Of a stretch of DNA of 64,000 bases, positions 1-10,300 are shown one piece after another. This stretch comes from Chitinophagales bacterium (GTDB lineage: Bacteria; Bacteroidota; Bacteroidia; Chitinophagales; Chitinophagaceae). The notes below the pieces were generated by a model, which worked only from the letters and a program-made list of their open reading frames with translations, did not search any database and was not told the DNA's origin. Position 1 is the first letter of the stretch, and each line of letters opens with the position of its first letter. A program made the position numbers and the translations under genes. The stretch is from the NCBI GenBank assembly GCA_015655015.1, contig JAATFV010000090.1, positions 62,001-126,000 of the forward strand. Reading direction: 5' to 3'.

Positions 1-37
1 CGGCAAGGAGTAATAACTTATGGATTAGTGATGCCAT
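1..37 (-). CDS. Start of an unidentified exported protein (cut by window edge)
   Basis: On the minus strand an ATG at 37 opens a frame that reads MASLIHKLLLLA to the window edge, which looks like the first residues of a signal peptide. It lies 26 bases after the stop of the DUF4876 lipoprotein gene and in the same direction, so it is probably the third gene of that operon. Only 12 codons are visible, so the family cannot be named and even its status as a gene is inferred from position and the hydrophobic run. Confidence 0.4.
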   Translation of the reverse strand, partial: MASLIHKLLLLA

Positions 38-63
38 TTCGTTCGTTGAGGAGCGGGTTGGTT

Positions 64-1461
64 TTATTTTGCAAATCCTCCGGGCGCAGCCAGCGGAAGA
101 TAATCGAAATCATTGGTCGAGTTATTCGTGTCCATCAGGATGATCCTTCCGCTGATGGCCCTGGCGGTCTTACGGATCGACGATTCAGATGTATATTGTC
201 CATCCGGCACATTGGTGGCCCCTGCGTCCAGGGCGTTCGCCAGCTTCCTGGGGACTCTGGTGGTGGCGCTGGGATTTTGTATCTGCACCGCATCGATGAT
301 GGCGCTGTTGGGCACCTGGTAGTAAACTGCTGTCGTGCTGGTGATGGCGGTAATGGAGGGATCAGGATATTTTTTATATCCTGCCGGCGTAGTGACATCG
401 CCGTATACCGGTATGGATTCAGCGGTCTTGAAAATTGCGATAGCATCCCGGCCGGTATTGTCCAGGATGAGATCCCTGTTGTTTGCGCTTTCATTTACGA
501 TAAGGTTCGGCACGTTCAGGTTGTCCACATCAGAGGGCAATGGGTTGGAGATCGTGCCTCCGAGATATACTTCAAAATCAGCATGGCTGAGATCGATGGT
601 CAGTGAGGGATCTTTTACACTGACGGCTTTCCCATCCGACCCTACATAGGGCGCCTGGTGATTCTGGGCGGTAGCGGCGATGATGAAACTTTTACCGGGC
701 TGTATGGGATATTGGGTACCGTTGCCGGGCACACGGAAAATCGTCTTGGCATACACATAGTTTTTCCAGGCGGGATCCCCCATGGTCATGCCCAGGGATT
801 TGCTCCAGTCAAATTGTTTATAGAGCGCATCCGATGCGTCGCTGACGAAATAGCCCTTGCTGAGGTCCGTGGCGGAAAGCGAGGTATTATTACCATACAG
901 CTGTGTGATATACATGCTGTCGGCATAAAGCACCTTATTGGAATTATTGTATATTTCGATGAACTGGTCCCGGTACAGCGCGCCGTTGGAAGTATTGCTG
1001 CCGGCATAATAGATCTGTTTGATCACCCAATCCCCGATCTTGCCTAACTGGAGGGCGAGGCTAAGGGTATTGTTGGTAGTCGAGTTGAGCGTAAGTCCGC
1101 TGAGAGAAGCGTTCAAGGTCACGCTGTCTGCGTCCAGCAAGAGGCCTGTGATGGTCTGGTACTGCGCCTTTTTTATGGAGATGAAAGCCTGCGCGTCATA
1201 TACGCCTGCGCTGATATTGCTGAAAAGGCCCAGGCCGGTGTTATCCGTCACCTGGGTGAGCTGTGCGCCGGTAATCGTGTTTTTCAGGGTGACGGTAATG
1301 CCGTTCAGCGGAAAGGGATAGGCGCCTCCGGAACTGTCATAGGACGTCTTGACTACCACTGTAATGGGCGCCACCGTCGGGCCATCGTTGTTCTTTCGGC
1401 AGGACCCGGCGCCCAGGAGGATCACTGTCACGGCAAGAAATAAAAGAGGAGAAATTTTCAT
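64..1461 (-). CDS. DUF4876-type lipoprotein, partner of the upstream TonB-dependent receptor
   Basis: A 465-residue protein beginning MKISPLLFLAVTVILLG with a lipobox ending at Cys21 (GAGSC), so it should be a lipoprotein. Residues about 30-110 resemble a carboxypeptidase-regulatory-like beta fold (GITVTLKNTITGAQ, TDNTGLGLF). The remaining part is rich in Asn, Tyr and Asp, with the phrase RDQFIEIYNNSNKVLY, a pattern I associate with the DUF4876 family of Bacteroidota. Its start lies 12 bases after the stop of the TonB-dependent receptor, so the two are co-transcribed. By analogy with SusC/SusD it may be a surface partner of that receptor, but the ligand is unknown. Family name is from memory; the lipoprotein and operon calls are visible in the sequence. 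Confidence 0.7.
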   Translation of the reverse strand: MKISPLLFLAVTVILLGAGSCRKNNDGPTVAPITVVVKTSYDSSGGAYPFPLNGITVTLKNTITGAQLTQVTDNTGLGLFSNISAGVYDAQAFISIKKAQYQTITGLLLDADSVTLNASLSGLTLNSTTNNTLSLALQLGKIGDWVIKQIYYAGSNTSNGALYRDQFIEIYNNSNKVLYADSMYITQLYGNNTSLSATDLSKGYFVSDASDALYKQFDWSKSLGMTMGDPAWKNYVYAKTIFRVPGNGTQYPIQPGKSFIIAATAQNHQAPYVGSDGKAVSVKDPSLTIDLSHADFEVYLGGTISNPLPSDVDNLNVPNLIVNESANNRDLILDNTGRDAIAIFKTAESIPVYGDVTTPAGYKKYPDPSITAITSTTAVYYQVPNSAIIDAVQIQNPSATTRVPRKLANALDAGATNVPDGQYTSESSIRKTARAISGRIILMDTNNSTNDFDYLPLAAPGGFAK

Positions 1462-1473
1462 GATTCAGTCGAT

Positions 1474-4278
1474 TTATTTTAGGGTGAAGATCAGCTCGGC
1501 CCCGTAGGCCGGCTGACCATTATAATATGCTGTTCCGGTCAAGGTCGTTTCCGCCGGGCGAATATTGAATACGTTATACGCATTAAAGGAGAAACGGAGA
1601 TAGTCCCCGATCTCCTTGCTCAGCCGGAGATGGACATTCGTATACACGAATGCCGGCGTCCGGGTAAGGGGATTCGTGCCTGACTCGGGGGATTTCACGA
1701 GATGGGCATATTCCGGTGACCGGGCCTGTTCAGCGGTGAGGGGATAATAATTCATATCCTTATCATAATACCCGATGGGATAGAGTGCGGATGGATGAAG
1801 CAGGTTCCTGTTCATCCAGAATAATTCAGCGGTGAGCATGACAGCCATGCGTAAAGCAGGAATATGCGTAGTCGATACGAAGGTCGACTTTATATTGTCG
1901 GCAGTTGTAGCGGCATTGCGGAATACGCCATACACCGCCTGCAGATCATAGCGGGGATTGTCGGGGATATTAACCGTCGTGGTGCTGTTTTGGGAATAGG
2001 TGTGATAATAAGACGTATTAAGGCTAAAGGAGGTCTGCAGGACCCTGATCTTATCCGTAGAGATGATCAGTTCGGCCCCATTCGTGCTATTATACACGCC
2101 GTTGGTTACCTTACCGTACGTTACATTATACCGGGTAGTCGTTCCATCCGGCGTATAGAGCGGCTTCTGTCCCGGCGTATTGACAAGGGTGTAGTTAGGC
2201 AGATCGAGGGGCAGCAGGACCGTTTGGGCGGTAAACCCATTGTTGTACACCCTGTTGAAGAAATAGGCAGAAAAATGAAAAGGTCTGGCATCATAGGTAA
2301 TACCGGTTTCGAAGGTATTGCTCCTGTAAGGGCGTATGTCCAGTTTGTTAAGATCGATGACGCGGGTATAAACGAGGTAGAGGCTTTGATCGACGCTGCC
2401 GTTATAGGCATTGATCAGCGGAACGTCAATATATACGTTGCCAGGGCTGATCTGCGACAGGGAAGGCGCTTTGGTAGCCACGCCATAAGCGGTATTCCAC
2501 GCAAGCCGCCGGGTGATGCTGTAATTGTAGCTGGCCCGGGGTGAAAAGGTAAAGAACCCGTTCTGCCAGTCGCCTCTTGCGCCGAGATTGGCCGTGAACG
2601 GCCTGTCGAAGATTTTCGTAGTGAATATATTTTCGGCATAAAAGCCTGTGTTGCTCAAAACAGGGGTCTGTTTGAACGAGCGTGGCCGGTCATTTTTATA
2701 GCCCGTTCCAGCGAAACGGGGCCGGTCAGGGTCTATCAGCATGCCGGGACCTTTGTTGGCGCTATAGGAATAATCGACACCCAGCACCAGCTTGTACATG
2801 CTGGCCTTTTTCAGCCGGAAAAGGCTGCTGGTCTCCAGGCGGCCGGATGCGTTGACAGGCTCCCCGATTATATGCTTGACGGCAAGATAGTAGCCGGGTA
2901 CGTAATTCCCTTCAAAGATGCCGGTGATCATAGCATCGGTGATGCCTTTAATGGTGGTCGTGTTGAGATACCATTGATCATAGGACTCCTGTCGGCCGAT
3001 GCTGTAGCTGCCCTGCAGCTGTATATCGTACAGCCATGGTTTTTTCAGGGTCCAGCTGCTGCGATTGCTGATATTCACCCGCCGGTTGCTGAACCTGGAG
3101 CTGTTCTCCGAGCCGAGGTCAGGGTCCTGTTTTGTCTGGTCCAGGGTCGTATTGGCATCTACGCTGAGCGTATTCTTGAACCGGAAATTTCGGTTTTCCT
3201 GGTAAGTCCATAACAAGCTGCCTGCAACCCGCTGGTAAGACTTTAAATTGTTACGGGGATCATCGTTGCTGTGGAGGTAATCCAAACTGACATTGACGGC
3301 TCCTAATCCATTATCGAGCTTAACGCCTTTATTCAGTCCCAGGTTCTGGCTGGCCTCATTCGTGCGGGCATTGATCCGCCAGGGAGTGACGCCGGCCTGG
3401 CGGTCCACCAGCACGAGACCGGTCGTATAATCGCCATAACGGGCGGAGGCGACGCCGGACACGACTTCGATCTTTTCGATATTTTCGGCAGGCATCTGGC
3501 GAAGGTCGATCCCATTATTGGCCTCGCTGACAGTGCTATAGCTCCTGTATAAGGTACCGTTCCGGTAGCTGCGGTCCTGGATGGCGTTTTCCGGATTTTG
3601 GATATTATTGGAACTGAAAAATCCCATCCGGCCGGGATTCATCGCCTGCATATTGGCATCGTTTGACAAGGTGGCGCCGTCCACCTGTACCGAAATGCCG
3701 AATGCATTGTTCAGCGCATCGACGGAGTTGGGCGGCAGGGCGCTACGCATGGTCAGCGCCTGCAAGCCCTGGACCGAAACGACGGGCTTGAGGATGGTCT
3801 GTCCCGGAAGATAATCCAATACATTGGCGATACTGAGGGCCTGGGTTTGTTCGATGGCCTCCCTGTCGAACGCGATGGAGGAATTGGAAGCGGAGGTTCG
3901 CTTGCGAATGCCGTTGATCTCCACCTCTGGCAATTTCAGATTATTATCCTTTAGCACGAAAAGGATGGATTTATCCGCCATGACGGAATCGATCTCCCGA
4001 TCAACGGCTTGCTTGCCCACATAACTGACGTGCAGCACGACTGCGGATGATAAAAGCCTGCCAGGAAGCGCCAGCACAAAGGAGCCGTCGGCAGCAGTGA
4101 ATGTCCTTATGTCACCCGGCGTCATTACGACGGAAGCAAGGGACAGCGGGTCGCCGTTTTCGCTCACCACCCGCCCCTTTATCCGGGCGGAAGAGGTGAC
4201 GGACAGGGGGGCTTGAGCCTGGCTGCTCCCTGTTACCAATAAGCACAGCACGGACAGGAAAAGAACAGTCACCTTCAT
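1474..4278 (-). CDS. TonB-dependent outer-membrane receptor (no STN domain)
   Basis: A 934-residue TonB-dependent receptor. It has a signal peptide (MKVTVLFLSVLCLL, cleaved after SSQAQ), a carboxypeptidase-like regulatory domain at about residues 35-115 (IKGRVVSENGDPL), a plug domain at about 120-300 containing EKIEVVSGVASARYGDYTTG, then a 22-strand type barrel ending in the usual aromatic strand (YGAELIFTLK). Unlike the four SusC proteins further right it lacks an STN signalling domain and has no sigma/FecR pair beside it, so control must be different. An in-frame TTG at 4299 would add seven residues; the ATG at 4278 was preferred because it begins a normal signal peptide. It heads an operon with the DUF4876 lipoprotein. 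Substrate is not evident; an iron or other metal complex is a reasonable guess for this gene pair. Confidence 0.88.
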   Translation of the reverse strand: MKVTVLFLSVLCLLVTGSSQAQAPLSVTSSARIKGRVVSENGDPLSLASVVMTPGDIRTFTAADGSFVLALPGRLLSSAVVLHVSYVGKQAVDREIDSVMADKSILFVLKDNNLKLPEVEINGIRKRTSASNSSIAFDREAIEQTQALSIANVLDYLPGQTILKPVVSVQGLQALTMRSALPPNSVDALNNAFGISVQVDGATLSNDANMQAMNPGRMGFFSSNNIQNPENAIQDRSYRNGTLYRSYSTVSEANNGIDLRQMPAENIEKIEVVSGVASARYGDYTTGLVLVDRQAGVTPWRINARTNEASQNLGLNKGVKLDNGLGAVNVSLDYLHSNDDPRNNLKSYQRVAGSLLWTYQENRNFRFKNTLSVDANTTLDQTKQDPDLGSENSSRFSNRRVNISNRSSWTLKKPWLYDIQLQGSYSIGRQESYDQWYLNTTTIKGITDAMITGIFEGNYVPGYYLAVKHIIGEPVNASGRLETSSLFRLKKASMYKLVLGVDYSYSANKGPGMLIDPDRPRFAGTGYKNDRPRSFKQTPVLSNTGFYAENIFTTKIFDRPFTANLGARGDWQNGFFTFSPRASYNYSITRRLAWNTAYGVATKAPSLSQISPGNVYIDVPLINAYNGSVDQSLYLVYTRVIDLNKLDIRPYRSNTFETGITYDARPFHFSAYFFNRVYNNGFTAQTVLLPLDLPNYTLVNTPGQKPLYTPDGTTTRYNVTYGKVTNGVYNSTNGAELIISTDKIRVLQTSFSLNTSYYHTYSQNSTTTVNIPDNPRYDLQAVYGVFRNAATTADNIKSTFVSTTHIPALRMAVMLTAELFWMNRNLLHPSALYPIGYYDKDMNYYPLTAEQARSPEYAHLVKSPESGTNPLTRTPAFVYTNVHLRLSKEIGDYLRFSFNAYNVFNIRPAETTLTGTAYYNGQPAYGAELIFTLK

Positions 4279-4502
4279 AATCCAGAGCAGTTTGATCAAT
4301 AAACCAGTTAGGCCGCCAAAATTAACCGGCAGACTAAACCGGAAGCTCCGTAATCAGGAAAAGAATTTACGCAATGCGGAAAGAAGACCTGCAGCAAATT
4401 ATTTATAATATGACAGGGATGATAAAGATCAGCGTTGGCACTGATCTTTGACAAGTCGGTTGGCAGAATAAACAACTATTTTTAATGGTATAAACTTCTT
4501 TT

Positions 4503-5066
4503 ATGACATCATCGACTATTCAAACAGTAAAAAATGCTATTAAATATTGGTGGGTATCGCTATTGGCAGGTATCCTTTTCGTCCTCGCAGGGATCTGGGT
4601 TTTGAGAACACCTCTTGAATCCTATCTTGCATTGTCGGTATTATTTAGCCTGGTATTTTTTATCAGCGGGATATTCGAGATCGTTTATGCCACTGCAAAC
4701 AGCAATCAGCTAAAGGGTTGGGGCTGGACATTCACAGGAGGTATCATCGACATCCTCTTAGGGACAATCCTGATGACCAATCCGGCATTGTCCATGGCCA
4801 TATTACCATTCTTCGTCGGATTTGCCATTATGTTCAGATCGTTCATCGCAATGGGCGTAGCATTCGAACTCCGGTCTTTTGGAATAGGTAACTGGGGCTG
4901 GCTGCTGGCACTGGCAATAGGAGGCTTGTTGTTCTCCTTTATATTGCTTAACGATCCGATCTTTGCCGGCACCACCATTGTCGTATGGACGGCATTAGCG
5001 TTCATCAGCATCGGGCTGTTCAGAATATTTCTGGCCTTTAAATTAAAAAGACTCCACTCTATCTAA
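4503..5066 (+). CDS. HdeD/DUF308-family integral membrane protein
   Basis: A 187-residue protein made of about six hydrophobic helices (for example LLAGILFVLAGIWVL, ILLGTILMTNPALSMAILPFF). The arrangement of paired helices with short loops, and the phrases GIWVL and LLGTILM, match the HdeD family of small inner-membrane proteins, whose E. coli member is linked to acid resistance. The start ATG follows an A/T-rich leader. It is divergent from the TonB-dependent receptor, sharing a 224-base intergenic space. It is followed by antiporter debris, which may be chance or may reflect an old ion or pH-homeostasis cluster. Function in this organism is inferred only from family. Confidence 0.8.
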   Translation: MTSSTIQTVKNAIKYWWVSLLAGILFVLAGIWVLRTPLESYLALSVLFSLVFFISGIFEIVYATANSNQLKGWGWTFTGGIIDILLGTILMTNPALSMAILPFFVGFAIMFRSFIAMGVAFELRSFGIGNWGWLLALAIGGLLFSFILLNDPIFAGTTIVVWTALAFISIGLFRIFLAFKLKRLHSI

Positions 5067-5101
5067 GCGGCCCTGCAGAAGAGCGGAACAGCCTATGGAC
5101 T

Positions 5102-5331
5102 CCCATTGGTAAATGCAGTATTTTCGCTTACTGCAAATCAATGATACATCTCTCACCTGTTATCTTATCGCAGCAACCCTTATCGGGCTCTCCGTCATAA
5201 CCGGCAAGATAAAGCTGCCCTATCCATTCCTGCTGATGAGGCCGGATCGGTGATTGGATTTATTCCCGGATTGCCGGTCATCGACCTCCAGCATGGCATG
5301 GTCTTTCTTATTTTTTACCTCCATTGCTCTA
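5102..5331 (+). pseudogene. Decayed 5' fragment of a Na+/H+ antiporter gene
   Basis: This stretch is a damaged copy of the start of the intact antiporter gene at 30031. Bases 5111-5166 are identical to 30001-30056, including the region before the start codon and the ATG (5141 here, 30031 there). One base is then lost near 5167, shifting the frame; further small deletions and substitutions follow around 5235-5255, and similarity stops near 5331, about 65 codons into the gene. No ORF survives. The rest of the 474-base gap between the HdeD gene and the next CDS holds only a possible promoter. Confidence 0.85.
5114..5135. repeat. Inverted repeat just before the antiporter-fragment start codon
   Basis: A perfect 7-base inverted repeat, TGCAGTA, 8-base spacer, TACTGCA, placed 5 bases before the relic ATG. 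The same element with the same spacing lies before the intact antiporter gene (30004-30025). It could be an operator or a leader hairpin over the start site. Confidence 0.6.
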
Positions 5332-5418
5332 CAGGTATGACGGGCATGCAGCTATCCCGGTAAGTATAAATTATTATCCATAAAACACTAATTATCAATT
5401 CGTTACCATACAACACAC

Positions 5419-5450
5419 TTGTAAGATGACAATAATCCCGCATATGTTTC
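5419..5450 (+). promoter_or_regulatory. Possible Bacteroidota-type promoter for the repeat-bearing outer-membrane protein
   Basis: TTG at 5419-5421, a 21-base spacer, then TATGTTTC at 5443-5450. This is one mismatch from the TAnnTTTG -7 box with a plausible -33 element. It would give a leader of about 85 bases before the ATG at 5541. Confidence 0.35.
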
Positions 5451-5540
5451 GAAAAATATCGTTTTAGGAGGTAACAAAATCCGGACCGCGCTGATCTGGT
5501 ACTGTAAAATCACTTGTTCACGCTCCTAATAACCCCTGAT

Positions 5541-7196
5541 ATGAAAAAAATTATACCTGCTTTTCTTTTGTCCATGACAACTATAATAACATTGGCCCAG
5601 GAACCAGCTCAACAATCAATCAGCATCTCTCTTGAGGGAGGACGAAGTTTCAGTTCCACCACCTTAAAAAGGGATGCGCTGATTGGTAACGGTTATCAGA
5701 TGGGTGGCGACATCTTTATCCCGCTGTTCAGTAATGGCAGGAATAGGCCGGCTACAGGTAACAGTCGCTTCACCCTGGGGATCATTGCCGGCGGGCAATA
5801 TCAGTCAGCCGAAAATATAAAGCCGGACATAACCTCTTTACAATCCAAATATAAACTACCGACCGGTAACCTGGAGATAACGGATATGCAAAACGGCGCT
5901 TCGAATAGTCATGGCTTTGTGGCTTTTGCAGGAGTCCGGGCCGATCTCAGGTTTGGAAAAATAACGATCTCGCCTGCAATCAGCGGTGGTTATTTCAGTC
6001 TGAAACGGGATGGATTTACGCAAAACAGCCAGATAATGGTCAACGGAACCCACCAACCCGTCGTATTATCGGCTTCGCAAAAACAGAACATCACCGGCTT
6101 CATAACTATACCCAAATTGAAAGTCAGCTACAGCCTGACCGACAACCTGAGCATCTATGCGGCCGGCGCCATCAATGCCGGTCCGACCATCACAACCACG
6201 CAAAGCTACCTGGTCCCCGCAGGCGGTTTCAATGAAAAGAATACCTATGAAGCCCAGCAACTGGCTTCGGGTAAATTGTCGTTGGATGGCGGCTCCAAAG
6301 ATGCGGGCCATTTTATGGCCAGTAGCGTACATATAGGTATAAGCTGGAGTTTTGGAAGCAGCAGCGCCAAGCGTCTGAGAGGAAAGGTTGTCAAAACCGG
6401 AGATGGCGGGATGATGCCGCCACGTAATGCCCTTACAGCCGTTACGCCGTCTTTGTCAAACGGAGCTGGTGGCGCTGCGGCCGCTTCTTATGCCGCAACA
6501 GGCAGAATGGCCAAACCCGGGGACAGCCCGGTAGACACCACGGACAAAAGAATCGGCAACACCTCGGACGAAAGAACGGGTAACTCCACGGACGAAAGAA
6601 CGGGCAACTCCACGGACGAAAGGATCGGCTCCACGCCTGGCAAACAGACACAGGGAGCGGCATTCGGAGAAAAAGTGAGCCAGGGCCTGCATGCAGCCGG
6701 ATCCGCAGTTCAACAAGGAGCCGCTATCGTCGCCGGCAGTCCCATCGGCGGCATCACAGTAAAGGGAGGTAAAAACCCCGGTGGCAGTATGATGACCGCT
6801 ACTACCAATAGCAAAGGAGAGTTTGAATTCGCGGCAACGGAGGATGGCAATTATTTGTTTACTGTTACAGCGCCTGAACAAACCAGTTCCTCACAAGGTG
6901 ATAGCACCACCCGGCAGAACGACACCAAAAAGGAAAATCCGTTGTATGAGGCCGGCGGACAAAGCAGCAGCAATCCAATGAACCGCACAGAGGCATTCGT
7001 GGCCAGTCCAGGTAGTCCCATCGGAGGAATTGTGGTAAAAGGAGGCAAGAATCCGGGCGGCAGCACCCTAACAATCACGACGAACAATGATGGGACGTTC
7101 CAACTCAACGGGATCAAAGCAGGCAATTATCGGTTTGTCATTACGGCTCCCGCACAGCCACCGGCAAAAAGCATCAGCGAAAAAGGTATTAAATAA
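5541..7196 (+). CDS. Outer-membrane beta-barrel protein with repeat linker and two duplicated C-terminal modules
   Basis: A 551-residue exported protein. The start chosen is ATG 5541 (MKKIIPAFLLSMTTIITLAQ, a clear signal peptide); an upstream TTG at 5514 gives a poor N-terminus. Residues about 25-290 look like an outer-membrane barrel of alternating polar and aromatic strands (SISLEGGRSFSSTT, VHIGISWSFGSSS). A charged linker follows with four 8-residue repeats (TDERTGNS type). The C-terminal part has two copies of a roughly 50-residue module starting GSPIGGI.VKGGKNPGGS, at 6735 and 7011, each shaped like a carboxypeptidase-regulatory-like fold (NSKGEFEF, NNDGTFQLNGI). Such modules bind cell-surface partners or act as spacers in other proteins. 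I do not recognise a named family. The gene stands alone and ends facing the rhamnosidase gene across a hairpin. Confidence 0.75.
   Translation: MKKIIPAFLLSMTTIITLAQEPAQQSISISLEGGRSFSSTTLKRDALIGNGYQMGGDIFIPLFSNGRNRPATGNSRFTLGIIAGGQYQSAENIKPDITSLQSKYKLPTGNLEITDMQNGASNSHGFVAFAGVRADLRFGKITISPAISGGYFSLKRDGFTQNSQIMVNGTHQPVVLSASQKQNITGFITIPKLKVSYSLTDNLSIYAAGAINAGPTITTTQSYLVPAGGFNEKNTYEAQQLASGKLSLDGGSKDAGHFMASSVHIGISWSFGSSSAKRLRGKVVKTGDGGMMPPRNALTAVTPSLSNGAGGAAAASYAATGRMAKPGDSPVDTTDKRIGNTSDERTGNSTDERTGNSTDERIGSTPGKQTQGAAFGEKVSQGLHAAGSAVQQGAAIVAGSPIGGITVKGGKNPGGSMMTATTNSKGEFEFAATEDGNYLFTVTAPEQTSSSQGDSTTRQNDTKKENPLYEAGGQSSSNPMNRTEAFVASPGSPIGGIVVKGGKNPGGSTLTITTNNDGTFQLNGIKAGNYRFVITAPAQPPAKSISEKGIK
6541..6636 (+). 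repeat. Four 24-bp tandem repeats inside the outer-membrane protein gene
   Basis: Four adjoining copies of a 24-base unit (consensus begins CGGACGAAAGAACGGG) encode 8-residue repeats: TDKRIGNT, SDERTGNS, TDERTGNS and TDERIGST. The two middle copies differ at only one base. The unit keeps the reading frame, so copy number could change without breaking the gene. Confidence 0.85.
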
Positions 7197-7290
7197 GGAC
7201 TGGTTATATGTAAGTTTACGCCGAATATATCTTGCCAATTGCACCCGCCGATACTGATACCAGCAATGTTCTCTCTTACGCATTTCCGGA

Positions 7291-7323
7291 GGATAAACAG
7301 GGCCGCGAACGCCCTGTTTATCC
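7291..7323. terminator. Bidirectional hairpin between convergent genes
   Basis: A perfect 13-base inverted repeat, GGATAAACAGGGC / GCCCTGTTTATCC, with a 7-base loop. It lies between the stop of the outer-membrane protein gene (7196) and the stop of the rhamnosidase gene (7367), where a shared terminator is expected. There is no long T run, so the call rests on the stem and position. Confidence 0.65.
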
Positions 7324-7366
7324 GGTGGCGGGACTCCAGGCCAAAGGTACCGGTAAAGGAGGTATC

Positions 7367-10300
7367 TCAGCGCCCACCGCTTGCCGTTTTTACACTTTCC
7401 TGTATGAAATGCAGCACCACCGGACCCAATAACCCGGATTCCCTCAAATACTTTTCGGAACCAGGCTGTTCAAATTTTTTGATATTGGTGTGCGTTCGTC
7501 TTTCTTCCCGAGGTAATCTGCTATCTCCAATGAGACGATTGGGCCATAGGTTGACTACTTCAACTTCCAGCTGATTATCCCCCGCACGTACATATCGTGT
7601 AACGTCAAACTGGAACGGAGCACACCAGCGCACTGCCATTTTATGCCCATTGATGGTAATCGATGCCATTTCCAGCACGTTATTCAGATCGAGCATGACC
7701 TTTGCCATTTTCAACCTATCTCCGCTGACGGTGAAGCTCTTTTTATATACTGCTGTGCCGGAATAATATTTAATACCCGCATCCTTAAAAGCTGTCCATG
7801 ACTGAAGAGTATCCACCTGTATCCGTGCCGGGCCGCCCCAGGCAGTGTCAAAGCTGATCTGCCATGCGCCGGTCAGGGGCAATATCGCATTGGGATGGGG
7901 GCAGCTCACGGTGCTGGTTTGCCCATTTGACCAGGCAAGGACATAATTTCCCGGCGTCGTAACAATGGAAGAGATGCCTGAACCTGTTTTAAAAATTTCG
8001 ATCATCGGCTTGTCGGCACGCTTGTATTCATTTCCCGGGAAAAAAGCTTTGCCGTCTTTGTAAATCTTGATAACATGCGGAGAGTAAGTTTTCTTCCTGA
8101 ACACAATAAATCGAGATCCCTCCGGCTCCAGGTGCAGGGGAATAATCGTATACCCATTTTCTTCACGCCAGGTAATTATTTCCTGCATTTGCCCTGTCAG
8201 AGGGTCCCATAGTTCCGGCGTCCTACCTTTTATCCTAAATGCACATTCCACTTGCTCATACCGATCGGGAGGGGAAGGATCATATCGGAACTCGAAATCA
8301 TTGATGCCTTTTTTGCCAAAGCGGTTGACCACATAAAAAATATCCATACCTCTCCCGGTACGATGAATGTAATCAAGCGCCGTGTTCTCCCGGGCGCTGG
8401 TGAAGGTGAAGTCTGGCGGTACCTTTAGCTCATTTAACACGGTATTGACGTCTTTGCCGAAGATCACTCTTCCTTTGCCATATCTATGTTCAGTCATCGT
8501 AACCCCATCGATATCGCCCCACATGCTCGCTGCAATGGTATTGATCTCCTTATCAGCAGCGGGAAAGCCGGTCAATGACGTTGCTTTTACCGGACGCGGC
8601 CCCACGATGGTCAACCCATCCTTTACCAATGATTCCAGCTTGCGCAATACAGCCAGGTCAATGGCATTTTCATCAGGCAACACCAACAGGCGATAACTCA
8701 TGCCATCAGGAAACACCAGCGTGTTGTGGTTCACAGAGACGCTGTTCAGCAGGACCTCTCTCGAACATTTGTCCCAGTCATGTCCAAATGCCAGGTCTTT
8801 AACATCTTCTTTTACGAAGACAAAAGAGGGGACATCATCGCCATAATAATACAACACATCGGCAACAAACAAACCCTGTGACAAGAGGTAACCGCATCTG
8901 TTGAGATAGCTGATAAAATCACCCGCCTGATTCCACCAGGTAACATTCGGGTTCAGATGCGTGCCGGCAAAATATTCATTTCCGGGAAGGCCAAATTCCC
9001 TGGGTGAAGAAGTAAAAGTATGCCATACGATCCTGTTCACGCCCGAACAGAATACACGGTCTATATTGGCTTTTAACTCCCTGGGAGCCCGCTCCCATTG
9101 TGGACCGATGGTAGTCGGACCTTCCGCACCAACATATCGTTTACCGTTGGTATGCGCTACGCATGCGCTTTGTTTTACGGACAGCCTTTCATCGTCTTTG
9201 ATCCTATGAGTATTAGAAGTAGCCCAGAACTCACCCTGTGGGAAGTCACTGATGGCCATTATTTTCAATGCATCGACAGGTGCAGAATGCGGTCCGCCCG
9301 ATTCGGGATGAATACCCATGCCATTTGCATGCGCCAGATCGCTGAATAGCTGATAATGATAGGACCCAATACAATCGCCCACTGTCTGCCGGTAGTCATG
9401 AAGGAAGCGATCACTCTGGTCGACGCTCTCCACTATCCGCCCGGCCAGAACAGGCAGGTAAGGCCACAGATCATATCCCCTGAATTTTTTAAATTGGGCA
9501 GGAAAGTCGTTCGTCCAACCCACATTGCCCATTTCCCAGCTATCGGTTTGCAAAAAGTGAACACTATTGCCGGCCGCCTTCGCGGAATCGATCAGCGGAA
9601 TAATGACATCATCGCTGAATTTTTTAAATGCCTGCGCGTTCAGGTGATCCAGCGATAAGCCGGCCCATCCATCACTGTTGGTCGATGTACTGACGCCTGT
9701 GCAGGTCCATCCATATCTGATGATGGTCCATTTTCCTTCGGGCGCTTCCCAGGTCAATATGCCGTTCGCACATTTGTCCGTCAGATCGATGATCCCTTCT
9801 TTTTTGATGCCTGCCCTGTTTTCTGTACCAGGGTATTCTTCGCGTAATTCATACAGAGGATAGGTGCCCCTGAAACCAAAAGACTCCCGGAATGATTTTA
9901 TACCCCAGTTTTTGATAGCGCTATCCTTTAGTGTCATGCCGGCCGGCTGTTTGAACGCCTGCACCACAATATCCCTGTACAGCAGTTTAAATGGCGGTTG
10001 CGGCAGGGCCACCTGTATTTTTTTGCCGCCTTCGACAGTCTGCTCCGAATATACGATCTCTTTTAAGGCCAGTTCCGGGGTGATGGTCGGGCCACCGGGA
10101 TTCCAGCCGCTTTGCACGTTAACGCTCAGCTCTATGCCCAGCCGCTGGGCTTCCTTCACCGCATGTTTATACAGTTCCATCCAGGCCGGGCTCATGAATA
10201 CGGGGCCGGCCTGGGTTTTACCCGCGACCGCATAGTTGGAGCTTCCGGCGTCAACAATAGAAGCGCCACCATAACCTTTCTCCCTCATTTGCTCCAGGTC

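Noticed and set aside
1864-2544. 226-codon open frame on the plus strand opposite the first TonB-dependent receptor
   Set aside because: The opposite strand encodes a clear receptor over its full length; the plus-strand frame has no start context, signal or domain. Similar long antisense frames at 33229-33825 and 35225-35917 were rejected for the same reason.
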